From JAGQTE01 sp964648005 (lineage in GTDB: Bacteria; Actinomycetota; Acidimicrobiia; Acidimicrobiales; Acidimicrobilacustridaceae): a stretch of 49,767 bases of DNA. Each line of letters starts with the position of its first letter. Positions within the stretch are counted from its first letter, which is position 1. The position numbers were made by a program, and so were the translations under genes. This document shows positions 41,446-49,767 of the stretch, one piece after another. The stretch is taken from positions 1-49,767 of the forward strand of contig CAZYKR010000002.1 in the NCBI GenBank assembly GCA_964648005.1, written 5' to 3'. The notes under the pieces are model-generated. The model searched no databases. It saw nothing but the letters and a program-made list of their open reading frames with translations, and was not told where the DNA came from.

Positions 41446-42351
41446 GTGGAGACGATCGTCGAGCTGCGAACCCGGGGCCGCGGCTCGAGCCAGCAGGTCT
41501 GGCTCGAGGTGAGCTTCGCCGGGCTGCGCCCACCGGTGCAGTTGCTCGACGATCTCTCGATGGTGGGGTGGGGCACGCCGCCGATCCCCCCACCGCCGGC
41601 GTCCGCCATCGACTGGGCGACGCCCGACCCGACCACCGGTCAGAACTTCACCCTCAACGACTACCTGGTCGAACACCTCGTGATCGACCCGCCCAAGGGC
41701 AGCGCTCCGCTCGGCCGATGGAACGACGCCGACCGCAAGATCCATCTGCAGGTGGTCGAACGGGTGCTGGCGCGCCATGGGCTCGAGCTGCGCGCCGGCG
41801 AGCCGACGAGCCAGCTCCCGCCGCCCCCGTCTCGGGCCCCGGCGCCTGACGCGGCCGTCGTAGCGCCGACCCCGGCGCCGCCCTCGCCGCCGGCTCCGGC
41901 AGCGGAGCCTGCCGCCGCGGCGCCGGCGGTCGCCGCCACCTCCCCCGCTCCGATACCGGAACCTGCGACGGCGCTGACAGAGGCAGCGCTGTCGCCTCGA
42001 GCGCCGGCCACAACGACGCAGGGGGCGACGCCGTTGCCGAACGGCGCCGACCGGATCGTGGCCGACGTCCCGCCGCGCGTCGAGGCGGCACTGGCGACAG
42101 CGATGGCGAACCGGGGCGTGCGCAGCTTGTCGTTCGAGCGGGTGCACCGCACCCAGACGTTCCAGTACCGGGCGTCGACGACGGAGCGGGTGGTGCTCAG
42201 CCACCTGCGCCTGATCGTGCTGGTGCCGTCCGCCGACAGCACCGACACGGCGGCGGCGATCCGTGACGTGGTGCTGGCGCACGGGTTCCCGTCTCCGGAG
42301 ATCACGATCGAGCACGTCGACGCCGCCGGGGCCACGACGGCGGTGGCCTGA
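41446..42351 (+). CDS. Two-domain orphan protein with long Pro/Ala linker
   Basis: A 301-residue cytoplasmic-looking protein. Residues 1-125 form a first domain (VETIVELRTRGRGSSQQVWL, FTLNDYLVEHLVIDPPKG). Then about 85 residues are low-complexity Pro/Ala. A C-terminal domain of ~95 residues (RIVADVPPRVEAALATAMAN, RVHRTQTFQYRASTTERVVL) resembles a small alpha/beta ligand or partner-binding module. GAGGAGG about ten bases before GTG 41446 fixes the start. No family recognised. It is the only rightward gene in the interval, convergent with the small membrane gene and P-type ATPase. Confidence 0.75.
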   Translation: METIVELRTRGRGSSQQVWLEVSFAGLRPPVQLLDDLSMVGWGTPPIPPPPASAIDWATPDPTTGQNFTLNDYLVEHLVIDPPKGSAPLGRWNDADRKIHLQVVERVLARHGLELRAGEPTSQLPPPPSRAPAPDAAVVAPTPAPPSPPAPAAEPAAAAPAVAATSPAPIPEPATALTEAALSPRAPATTTQGATPLPNGADRIVADVPPRVEAALATAMANRGVRSLSFERVHRTQTFQYRASTTERVVLSHLRLIVLVPSADSTDTAAAIRDVVLAHGFPSPEITIEHVDAAGATTAVA

Positions 42352-42389
42352 GCGACGGCCATCATCGCGGACGTCGGTCGCCGTCGGGG

Positions 42390-42611
42390 TCAGAGCTCGC
42401 CGCGCGGCTGCGGGCCGCGGATGGCGGCGGTCGCGACCTCGACGATGCCATCGACGGCGGCGTTGGCCACCCCGAGAGCGCCGCCGCAGGTGGTGGCCAC
42501 GACGCCGCCGGCGCCACCGATGATGGCCGTCGTCACCGGGACGATCCGGCGGCGCAGCGGGGGTACGACGACGACGACGGCGGCGCCGGCGATGATGGGG
42601 AGCGGGTGCAT
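42390..42611 (-). CDS. Small hydrophobic protein coupled to the P-type ATPase
   Basis: A 73-residue protein: MHPLPIIAGAAVVVVVPPLR, basic residues RRR, then a Gly/Ala/Val-rich stretch (TTAIIGGAGGVVATTCGGAL) and a polar end. GGAGG lies 8 bases before ATG 42611, inside the last codons of the ATPase gene, whose stop is only 2 bases away, so translation is coupled. One or two short membrane helices are likely. It may be a small subunit or regulator of the ATPase; no family recognised. Confidence 0.7.
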   Translation of the reverse strand: MHPLPIIAGAAVVVVVPPLRRRIVPVTTAIIGGAGGVVATTCGGALGVANAAVDGIVEVATAAIRGPQPRGEL

Positions 42612-42613
42612 GG

Positions 42614-45158
42614 TCAACCTCCGGGGTCGGGTTCGGGTTGTGCGTCGCGGCCGTGGTCGACGTCGGGGACCGTGGCTGCATCGGATCGCCACCACCACAG
42701 CCGCCGGACGCCGTGCGTTGGGACGGCGGCGGCGACGGCGGTCGTGGCACGCGTCGACGTCTCCGCGGCACGCCGGGCGCCGTCGATGACCGCCGTGCCT
42801 GCTCGCTCGGCTGCCCAGGGAACGACGATCGACCCGGCCGTGGCGCCGGCGGCGGCGCTCGCCGCGGTCACCCAGCCGAGCGGCCCCATGGGGCGGGGAC
42901 CGAAGAACAGGGGGACGCCGGGGGTCTGGACGACGCCCACGAGCACCACGGTGCTCAACGCCGTGGCGCCGAGCACCATCGGGCTCGGACCGCCCGCGAC
43001 CACGGTCTGACCGAGCTGTGTGCCGACGAGGGCCACCAGGCCGACGGTGCGGGCGCGCGTCGGTGTACCGGTGAGGCGCGCCGCCGCCCAGGCAGCCGTG
43101 GCGCCGGAGGCGGTGGCGCCGGCGCGCACGAGGATGTCGCGCGTCAGCGCCAGCCCGAGCGATGCGTCGGGGCCGGCGTGCAGCAGCGCTTCGGGTGACC
43201 GGTCCGCCGGCTCGCGCAGGGCGATGGCCAGGGCCGGCGCCATGTCGGTGAGCAGGTTCACCAGCAGGAGCTGGCGGGGGTTGAGCGGTGCCGACGCGCC
43301 GAGTGCGGTACCGGCGAGGGTGAAGCCGAGCTCGCCGAGGTTGCCGCCGACGAGGATCGCCACGGCACCGCGGACCGACTCCCACATGGCCCGGCCCTCG
43401 ATCACGGCGTCGACGATGGTCTCGATGCGGTCATCGACGACGATGACGTCGGCGGCAGCACGTGCGGCGTCGGTCCCGCCGCCGCCCAGCGCGATGCCGG
43501 CGTCGGCGAGTCGGATGGCGGCGGCGTCGTTGGCGCCGTCGCCCGTCATGGCCACCGCCTTGCCGATGCGTTGGTAGCCCTCGACGATGCGGACCTTCTG
43601 GCGCGGGGTGACGCGAGCGAACACGGCAACGTCGGCGATCACCGCGTCGAGCTCGTCGTCGGCGAGCGCTTCGAGGTCGGCGCCGGTGAGCACCCGGCCC
43701 CCGTTGAGCATGCCGAGCTCGGCGGCGACCGCCTCAGCCGTCGACGGGTGGTCGCCCGTGATCATCGCCAGGTGCACCCCCGCCTGTTGCAGCGTGGCAA
43801 CGGCCTCGACCGCCGAGGGGCGGACCGGGTCGGCGAGTGCCACGAAGCCGCGCAACACGAGATCGGGCAGGTCGTCGGTGTCGGTCAACCGAGCGCCGTC
43901 CTCCACCTCGGCATCGGCGACGGCAAGGACTCGCAGACCGCGCCGGGCGAGCTGGTGGACGTGGTCTTCGACCTGGCGGACGTCCTCGGGACCGAACGGC
44001 GTCACCGATCGGCCTTGTTGCCAGGTCGTACAGCGGGCGAGCACCGCCTCGGGGGCACCCTTGACGACGATCGTGGCGCCGGTGGCGCGCACGCCGAGCA
44101 CCGCGTGCAGGCCACGCCGCGACTCGAACGGCAGCTCCGCGCTCACCCGCCAGCGCGCCGGTCGCCGCAGCCGCAGCGACGCGGCGGCGTCGGCGACGGC
44201 GCGGTCGGTGGCGTGGGCGTGGGTGCCGTTGCCGTTGGGCGGAGGCGTCGCCTGGGCGGCGAGGGCCAGCACGGCGCGGCGGCGCGGGCCCAGGGCGTCG
44301 ACCGGCTCGTCGGTACGACCGTCGGAGACGGCGACGAGCGCCAACGTTCCCTCCGTCAGGGTGCCGGTCTTGTCGAAGCACACCTGCTCCACCCGGCCGA
44401 GTGCCTCGATGGCGCGCGGGTTGCGCACGAGGGCGTGGCGGGTGGCGAGTCGCCGGGCGGCGGCCACCTGCGCCAGCGTCGCCAACGCCGGCAGTCCCTC
44501 CGGCACCGCGGCGACCATCAGGCTCACTCCCGTGCCGACCGCCTCTCGGGTGGGCCGGCGCATGGCGAAGCTCAGTCCCGTCGCCAGGACACCGGCACCG
44601 AGTGTGACGGGCAAGGTCAGGTTGGTGAGTCGGCGCAGTCGTTGCTCGACGCCGGTCGCCGGCGGGCTGCCCGCCGCCAGTAGGCTGCGGCCCGCCTCGG
44701 TGTCCACACCGGTAGCGACGACGACGGCGACGCTGCGACCGGCGGCGATCACCGTCCCCTCGTAGAGCATGCATGCCCGTTCCGGCACCGATGCCCCCGG
44801 CGTGGCGCGGGCTGCCTTGGCGACCGGCAGCGACTCGCCGGTCAACGTGGACTCGTCGACCTCGAGGGCCTGCGCCTCTACCACCCGACAGTCGGCGGGC
44901 ACCCGCGCCCCGGCCTCGAGCTCGAGCACGTCGCCGACGACGACCAGCTCGGCGGGCACGTCGACCGCGGTGCCGTCGATGCGCACGCGGACGTCGGGCG
45001 CGCTCGTGGCCTCGAGGTCGTGTAGGGCCCGTTCGGTCTGGACACGCTGGGCCGCCCCGACGAGCGCGTTGACGCCCACGACGCCGAGCACGAGCCCGGC
45101 GTCGGTGGCCGAGCCCACCGCGGCGGAGAGGGCGGCGCCCATGCCCAGCAGCGGCGTC
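42614..45158 (-). CDS. P-type cation ATPase, C-terminal two thirds (5' end lost in assembly gap)
   Basis: About 848 codons after the N-run. The P-type ATPase core is complete: LTGESLPVAKA (actuator), VPEGLPALATLA (transport helix 4), CFDKTGTLTEG (phosphorylated Asp), KGAPEAVLARC (nucleotide domain), MITGDHPSTA and MTGDGANDAAAI (hinge), then C-terminal helices. With the N-terminal part it makes an unusually long (~1500-residue) CtpI-like ATPase, an actinobacterial type of uncertain ion, close to calcium/magnesium P2 pumps in the core. The C-terminal tail is long and basic. Reading frames on the two sides of the gap differ, so the gap is not exactly ten bases. Confidence 0.9.
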
Positions 45159-45168
45159 NNNNNNNNNN
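45159..45168. other. Assembly gap (run of ten N)
   Basis: Ten consecutive N interrupt the ATPase gene. The frame before (minus strand, from 47133) and after do not join across ten bases, so the true length differs. It may mark a repeat or a hard GC-rich stretch between GWMRAT and TPLLGMGAALS. Confidence 0.95.
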
Positions 45169-47133
45169 GGTGGCGCGCATCCACCCGACGGGCTCTGGCC
45201 ACGGGCTGGGTGGTGCCTGCGCCAGCCGCAGCGCTCGCAGGTGATGGCTCAGCCCGGCGGGGTCGCTGCCGACCGCCTGCATCGTCGACGCTGCGTCGAG
45301 CTCGTGCCAACGCTCGACCGCGGCGGCTCGTGGCACGGCCGTCGAGACCACGCCGAGGCCCGAGGCAGCGCCGTTGGCGATCGAGGCGAGGGCGCTGGCG
45401 TTGATGGCGAGCATCGATCGGCTCGCCGCCAGACGGGGAGCGCCGACGAGCGCCCATCCGCCGCCGATGCCGGCACCGGTGGCGGCGAGCAGGGCGCTGC
45501 GGCGACTGACGCGCTTGGCGCGCCGCACGGCGTCGATCAGCAAGAACCCCTGGCCGAGGCCTTCGTCGATCACCACGTGGGCGCCGAAGGGGGCGCGATG
45601 GCGCGGCGTCTGGACGCCGACGCCGACGTCGGCGCTGCGCAAACCGCGATGAGCCCGGCCGCTGGCGTAGAGCACGACGTGGCCGGCGCGCTGATGGGCC
45701 CGGATCTCGTCGGCGACGTCGCTCGCCCGCCACCGTGCGACGTCCCCGAGCCGGGCGGCCATGCCGTCGGTGCCGCCGGCGAGGATGACCTCGAGGCCGG
45801 CGTCGCGCGCCGCCGCCACCAGGGCGAGTGCCAGAGGCTCGGGGTCCTCGGCCAGCACGATGAGCGCCCACAGCACGTCGCCGCGCCACAGTCCGAGCAC
45901 CTTGCGCCCGCCCTGGCGGGCACGCCGGGCGCGAGCGTCGGTACCGCGTGGCGCACGAGCGTCCGGTGTCCACGCCTCGAGCACCCACGACCCGCGCCGG
46001 TGCCGCACCGTCGGTTGCATCGGGTCGAGCAAGGTCCGCGAGCGCGCGGCGCAGACCTCCATGGTGGCGTCGTCGGCGATCAGCTCGATGCGCTCGACGA
46101 CCCACCGGCCGACCGAGAGCAGGCGGGCGTCGATGGCCAGGGTCGTGGCCCGATCGAGCCGCCGCAGCGCGGCGGGGTCCATCACCAGCACGCCCCGTCG
46201 TGCCAGTGCGACATCGAGCCAGGCGGCGAAGCTCTCCCGGCCGAGCGTCGCCGCCTTCGGCACGCTCAACAACACCTGATCAGCGGCGCGGCGCGGGTTG
46301 CGCGACAGCGCGAAGGTCGTGCCCACCAGGCCCAGCGAGGTGATGGCGGCGCCCTGGGTGTAGCGCTCGATCGGGCCCTTCGGCAGCGCTGCGTCGCGGG
46401 GCGGGATCGGCGCCATGCGGCTGCGGACGCTGACGCGGCCCTCGATCAGGTCGGGTTCGCGAGCGTGCCACACCTGGCGACGGGCCAGCTGCTCGGTGGC
46501 GAGCGAACCGCGAGTCGCCACGTCGACGAGCAGGCCGAGCGAGCCCTGTCCCAGTGCCTGGACCAGCGCGTTCGTGCCGGCGACCAGGACGTCCGTGAGC
46601 GGCGGGCCGAGGCGGTCCTCGACGAAACGGCGGACTCGGGGCTGGCTGTCGGCGAGCGAGAACAGTCCGGGGACCTCGGCGGGGATGCGATCGAGACGCA
46701 GGAACTGGCCGGCGGCGACGGCGCCGAGACCGACGATGTCCGCGGCGACGGCGACCGCCTGGCGCTGCACCGGCTCGATGTCGGCCGGGTGATCGGGCCG
46801 ATCGTGCGGGAAGCGCTCGCCGGCGACCTCGTGGGCGTCCTCGACGTCCTCGATGACCGAGATGAGGTCATCGGCCTCGATGGCTCCCGGGTCGAAGGCG
46901 ATGACGACGCGACCGAGCACGGCGTCGACCTCGGCCCAGTTGACGGCCTCGAGCTTCTCGAGGGCGGTGGTCAACGCCCGGTGGAGGTCTTGGGCGTCGG
47001 GATCGGCGATGCCGCGGACCTCGATGTGGGCCCGGTCCCCGGTGACGGTGGCGCGTCGGGCCCGACGTCCTCGGGCGTCGCCCAGCCAGCGTGCCGCGCT
47101 GCGGACCGGCGCGGTCGGGTCGGGCAGCTTCAT
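45169..47133 (-). CDS. P-type cation ATPase, N-terminal part (CtpI-like, interrupted by gap)
   Basis: About 655 codons from ATG 47133 (MKLPDPTAPV). A first segment, ATVTGDRAHIEVRGIADPDA through VLGRVVIAFDPGAIEADDLI, resembles a degenerate heavy-metal-associated (HMA-like) ferredoxin fold without its CxxC. Later parts contain membrane segments (AAITSLGLVGTTFAL) and an inactive repeat of the ATPase-type nucleotide region (GLEVILAGGTDGMAARL, SADVGVGVQTPRH). This matches mycobacterial CtpI/CtpH organisation, where a degenerate N-terminal half precedes the catalytic half. A 31-residue hydrophobic ORF lies just upstream. Confidence 0.85.
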
Positions 47134-47173
47134 GGCCGCACGGCTCGGCGCGACGGTGGCGGTGTGGCAGGTG

Positions 47174-47269
47174 TCAGGCGGTGGTGCGGCGGCGCCAGAC
47201 GTCGAGCAGCTCGTGCACCAGGGCAGCGGCGACGCTGCCGAGGATGCCGACGAGGATCGCTTCGACCAT
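47174..47269 (-). CDS. 31-residue single-helix membrane microprotein upstream of the ATPase
   Basis: From ATG 47269 the frame reads MVEAILVGILGSVAAALVHE then LLDVWRRRTTA and stops at 47174. A 15-17-residue hydrophobic helix is followed by a charged end with RRR, the form of a small membrane peptide with a cytoplasmic basic tail. CGGAGCT lies 6-12 bases upstream as a ribosome site. It stops 40 bases before the ATPase start, so it is probably the first gene of that operon. It recalls small ATPase helper peptides such as KdpF in size only; no homology is claimed. Confidence 0.55.
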   Translation of the reverse strand: MVEAILVGILGSVAAALVHELLDVWRRRTTA

Positions 47270-47493
47270 GGGTCAGCTCCGTGGCTCGAGGGGTGGTCGC
47301 CGGCACCGTAGGCGCGCTACCCGACACGCCCGTGGCGCGAGGAGGGACAAGGAGTGAACGGTTGCTGAACATCACATGCGACCAAGCGGCACTGCCGCCA
47401 GACCTATCGTGCCAGCAGCGCTGCATGCTTCCATCGTCCACATGGGGTGAACGCTGTGCAGCGCGCCGGACGGCGAGTGCGGAGGTCGACGAC

Positions 47494-48507
47494 GTGCAAC
47501 AGGTGCGCATCCACGGTCCGGGCGATGTGCGCGTCGACGACGTGCCCGAGCCGGAGCCAGGTCCGCTCGACGCGCTGGTGCGCGTCGCCGCGTGCGGGAT
47601 CTGCGGCAGCGACGTGAGCTACGTGCGGATGGGCGGGGTCGCCGGACCGGGCCCCGAGCCGATGTGTCTCGGTCACGAGCTCGCCGGTGTGGTCGAGTGG
47701 GTAGGGACGGGGGTGTCGTCGGCCCGTGTCGGAGACCGTGTCGTCGTGCAGCCCGGTGTCGCCGAGCTCGACCGCATCGGCAACGGGGCCCCCCAGGGCG
47801 GGCTCACCCCGCTGCTGCACGTCCCCGACGCCGACCGCCGGCTGCACCAGGTGCCCGATGTGCTGGCGCTCGATGTGGCGGCGCTCGCCGAGCCGTTGGC
47901 GGTCGGCATGCACGCCGCGGACCAGGCCGACGTGCGACCGGGCGACGGCGTCGCCGTGTTCGGTTGCGGTCCGATCGGGCTCGCCGCCATCGCCACCCTC
48001 GTCGACCGCGGCCACGAACGGGTGGTGGCGGTGGAGCCGTCGCCGGCGCGGCGGGCGTTGGCGGTCGACCTCGGTGCACAAGCGGCGGTGGACCCGACGG
48101 CCGACGACGTGTGGGAGGCCTTGGCGTCGCTGCACGGGACGACGCCCTTCATGTTCGGCCCGACAGCGGCGACGGCGGCGTTCATCGAGGCGTCGGGGGT
48201 CGACGCGGTGCTGAGCGACATCGTCGACCACGCCGCCGTCGGTGCCCGCGTCTCGATCGTGGGCCTCCACTACGCGCCGGTGCCGACCAGCTTCCTGCTC
48301 GTGTTGATGAAGGAGCTGACGTTGCGCGGCTCGATCGAGTACCCGCCCCGTTTCGCTGACGCCATCGACCTGCTGGTGCGCCGGGACCTCTCGGGCCTGG
48401 TGACCGACCGGTTCGCCCTCGAGGACGCACCCGAGGCGCTGGCCATGCTCGAGCGCTCCCGGGACTGCGGCAAGGTGCTCATCACGATCGATCCGACCCT
48501 GCACTGA
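47494..48507 (+). CDS. Zinc-containing alcohol dehydrogenase (MDR superfamily)
   Basis: A 337-residue NAD(P)-dependent dehydrogenase. ACGICGSDVSYV and CLGHELAG give the catalytic zinc Cys, His and Glu; VGDRVVVQPG and the Rossmann motif VFGCGPIGLAA complete the fold. The four-Cys structural zinc lobe expected after VVVQP is missing, replaced by a short AELDRIGNGAPQ loop. GGAGG about 9 bases before GTG 47494 sets the start. The 220 bases between the ATPase microprotein and this gene hold only promoter-like DNA. Substrate unknown, perhaps a polyol or sugar alcohol. Confidence 0.9.
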   Translation: MQQVRIHGPGDVRVDDVPEPEPGPLDALVRVAACGICGSDVSYVRMGGVAGPGPEPMCLGHELAGVVEWVGTGVSSARVGDRVVVQPGVAELDRIGNGAPQGGLTPLLHVPDADRRLHQVPDVLALDVAALAEPLAVGMHAADQADVRPGDGVAVFGCGPIGLAAIATLVDRGHERVVAVEPSPARRALAVDLGAQAAVDPTADDVWEALASLHGTTPFMFGPTAATAAFIEASGVDAVLSDIVDHAAVGARVSIVGLHYAPVPTSFLLVLMKELTLRGSIEYPPRFADAIDLLVRRDLSGLVTDRFALEDAPEALAMLERSRDCGKVLITIDPTLH

Positions 48508-48575
48508 CGCCGATCGTGTCCGGCCGCGGCGGCACGCGATACTCATCGCCGTCCGGCGAGGCGAGGAGCAAGGCG

Positions 48576-49767
48576 ATGGCACACGTGCGAACGATCACCC
48601 GGCGGGGCGCGCGCCCGTTCGGCGCCGTCGTGCTGGCAGCAGGGCTGGCCGTGACGGCATGCACCACGGACGGCTCCGGTGGCGGTTCCAACGCCGCCGG
48701 CACGACACCCGGGTCCGCGCCGGCGACAGAAAGCCGCCCGGCAACGCTCGATGCGGCACAGGTCGAGGCGGCCACCGGCAAGCTCGACGCCATCGTGGGC
48801 GACGCCATGGAGCGCACCGGGGTGCCCGGCGTCGCCGTCGCCGTCGTCCACGACGACCAGGTGGTGTTCGCCAAGGGCTACGGCGTGCGCAACGCCGAGG
48901 GCACCGATCCCGTCGACGCCCAGACGGTGTTCCAGATCGCATCGATGTCGAAGCCCATCTCGTCCACCATCGTGTCGGGCGAGGTCGGCAAGGGCACGAT
49001 CGCCTGGGAGGAGCCGGTCAGCGAGCAGACCGACTCGTTCGAGCTCGCCGACCCGTGGGTGAGCGAGCACGTGACCTACGCCGACCTGTTCTCCATGCGC
49101 ACCGGGCTGCCGGGCGCGGCGGGCAACGAGCTCGAGGCGATCGGCTACGACCGCGCCGAGATCCTGCCGCGGCTCCGCTTGGTCGAGCTGGCGCCGTTTC
49201 GCGACACCTACTCGTACTCGAACTTCGGCCTGACGGCCGGTGGCGAGCTCGCCGCCGAGGCGGCCGGCACTACCTGGGAGGAGCTCGCCGAGACGGTCCT
49301 GTTCGAGCCAGCTGGCATGACCTCGACGAGCGCCCGGCACGACGACTTCATCGCCCGCGACAACCGCGCCGATCTGCACGTCGAGGTCGGCGGCACGTGG
49401 ACGCCCGCGTTCGAGCGGCTGCCCGACGCCCAGGCACCCGCCGGCGGCGTCAGCTCGAACGTCGAGGACCTGGCGCGCTGGATCCGACTCATGCTGGCGG
49501 ATGGCCAGCTCGACGGGCAGCAGATCATCGACGGCGACGCCCTCGTCGACGCCACGACGCCGCGGATCGTCAGCCGACCGGCAGCGGTCCTCGGTGGGCA
49601 GCCGGGCTTCTACGCCCTGGGGTGGAGCACCGAGACCGATGCCCTCGGGTACCGCCGCCTCAACCACTCCGGCGCCTTCTCGGTCGGCGCCGCCACGACC
49701 GCCGTGCTCATCCCCGAGCTCGATCTGGGCATCGTGGTGCTGACCAACGGCATGCCGATCGGCGTGC
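48576..49767 (+). CDS. Serine hydrolase (beta-lactamase family) lipoprotein, 3' truncated by window end
   Basis: At least 397 codons. MAHVRTITRRGARPFGAVVL and LAAGLAVTAC form a lipoprotein signal with lipobox VTAC, followed by a Ser/Gly/Thr-rich spacer. ASMSKPISS holds the SxxK nucleophile, YSYSNFGLTAGG the YxN element, and LNHSGAFSVG the third motif (HSG in place of KTG). These are the class C/PBP4* family marks. GAGGAGC lies 9 bases before ATG 48576. It continues past the right edge. It is unrelated in position to the serine hydrolase at 27-28 kb but of the same general family. Confidence 0.9.
   Translation, partial: MAHVRTITRRGARPFGAVVLAAGLAVTACTTDGSGGGSNAAGTTPGSAPATESRPATLDAAQVEAATGKLDAIVGDAMERTGVPGVAVAVVHDDQVVFAKGYGVRNAEGTDPVDAQTVFQIASMSKPISSTIVSGEVGKGTIAWEEPVSEQTDSFELADPWVSEHVTYADLFSMRTGLPGAAGNELEAIGYDRAEILPRLRLVELAPFRDTYSYSNFGLTAGGELAAEAAGTTWEELAETVLFEPAGMTSTSARHDDFIARDNRADLHVEVGGTWTPAFERLPDAQAPAGGVSSNVEDLARWIRLMLADGQLDGQQIIDGDALVDATTPRIVSRPAAVLGGQPGFYALGWSTETDALGYRRLNHSGAFSVGAATTAVLIPELDLGIVVLTNGMPIGV

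Noticed and set aside
41800..42010. Pro/Ala-coding stretch considered as a DNA repeat
   Set aside because: There is no repeated unit at the DNA level, only low-complexity protein sequence.
42353..42386. CGACGGC / GCCGTCG inverted repeat between convergent genes
   Set aside because: Seven-base arms separated by about 20 bases without a U-tract; too weak to call a terminator in such GC-rich DNA.
45241..47493. Long in-frame extension upstream of the alcohol dehydrogenase
   Set aside because: It is antisense to the P-type ATPase; a ribosome site and the family start place the true start at 47494.

Overview
The window is GC-rich (roughly 70%) bacterial DNA with densely packed genes, frequent ATGA/GTGA start-stop overlaps, many GTG starts and probable leaderless promoters. 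Together with a very long CtpI-type P-type ATPase, Tat-exported surface proteins, large nucleotide-cyclase/STAND-ATPase/LuxR regulators and a CadI/ArsI-type protein, this points to an actinomycete. My best guess is the class Acidimicrobiia (Ilumatobacter-like); that is inference from protein style, not a database match. A run of ten N at 45159-45168 shows the sequence is a draft scaffold.

Region 1-3.15 kb: the end of an unknown gene, then four envelope-protein genes joined by 4-bp overlaps (PQQ-type beta-propeller, polytopic membrane protein, lipoprotein-like protein, single-pass protein). Region 3.2-7.9 kb is accessory in character: an IS3-type remnant, a small conserved protein, a Fic-domain protein behind a strong palindrome, a broken RES-domain-like gene, a TetR regulator divergent from an SRPBCC/DsrE pair with two operator-like sites, and a membrane protein.

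Region 8.0-13.5 kb: a 1120-residue cyclase/STAND/LuxR regulator head-to-head with a SnoaL-like gene, then a carotenoid oxygenase. Region 13.5-18.9 kb: an adenosine/adenine deaminase, then a likely catabolic operon (DapA-like aldolase plus Old Yellow Enzyme-type oxidoreductase), a convergent LacI regulator, and two identical 14-bp perfect palindromes, one before the operon and one before lacI/ydeI.

Region 18.9-22.7 kb is ion and stress defence: a CLC-F-like fluoride antiporter preceded by a clear fluoride riboswitch, an ArsR regulator divergent from an ArsI/CadI gene, a DinB-like protein, and a secreted thioredoxin-like lipoprotein overlapping a Cys-rich protein. Region 22.8-27.1 kb: a short-chain dehydrogenase, a CaiB/BaiF CoA-transferase, a SpoIIAA-like protein, and a divergent pair of unknown genes around a DtxR/IdeR-like box; the leftward one is frameshifted.

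Region 27.1-33.2 kb: a serine-hydrolase lipoprotein overlapping an HD-GYP/LuxR regulator, then a second SnoaL-like gene head-to-head with a second cyclase/STAND protein, repeating the 8-12 kb arrangement. Region 33.2-41.3 kb: two Tat-exported surface proteins and a group of resistance-like genes (AAC(6')-like acetyltransferase, UvrA-like ABC protein, DHA2-type MFS exporter, APH-like phosphotransferase). Region 41.4-49.8 kb: an orphan protein with a long Pro/Ala linker, a CtpI-like P-type ATPase interrupted by the assembly gap and flanked by 31- and 73-residue hydrophobic small proteins, a zinc alcohol dehydrogenase, and a serine hydrolase cut by the window end. No tRNA, rRNA or CRISPR array was seen.
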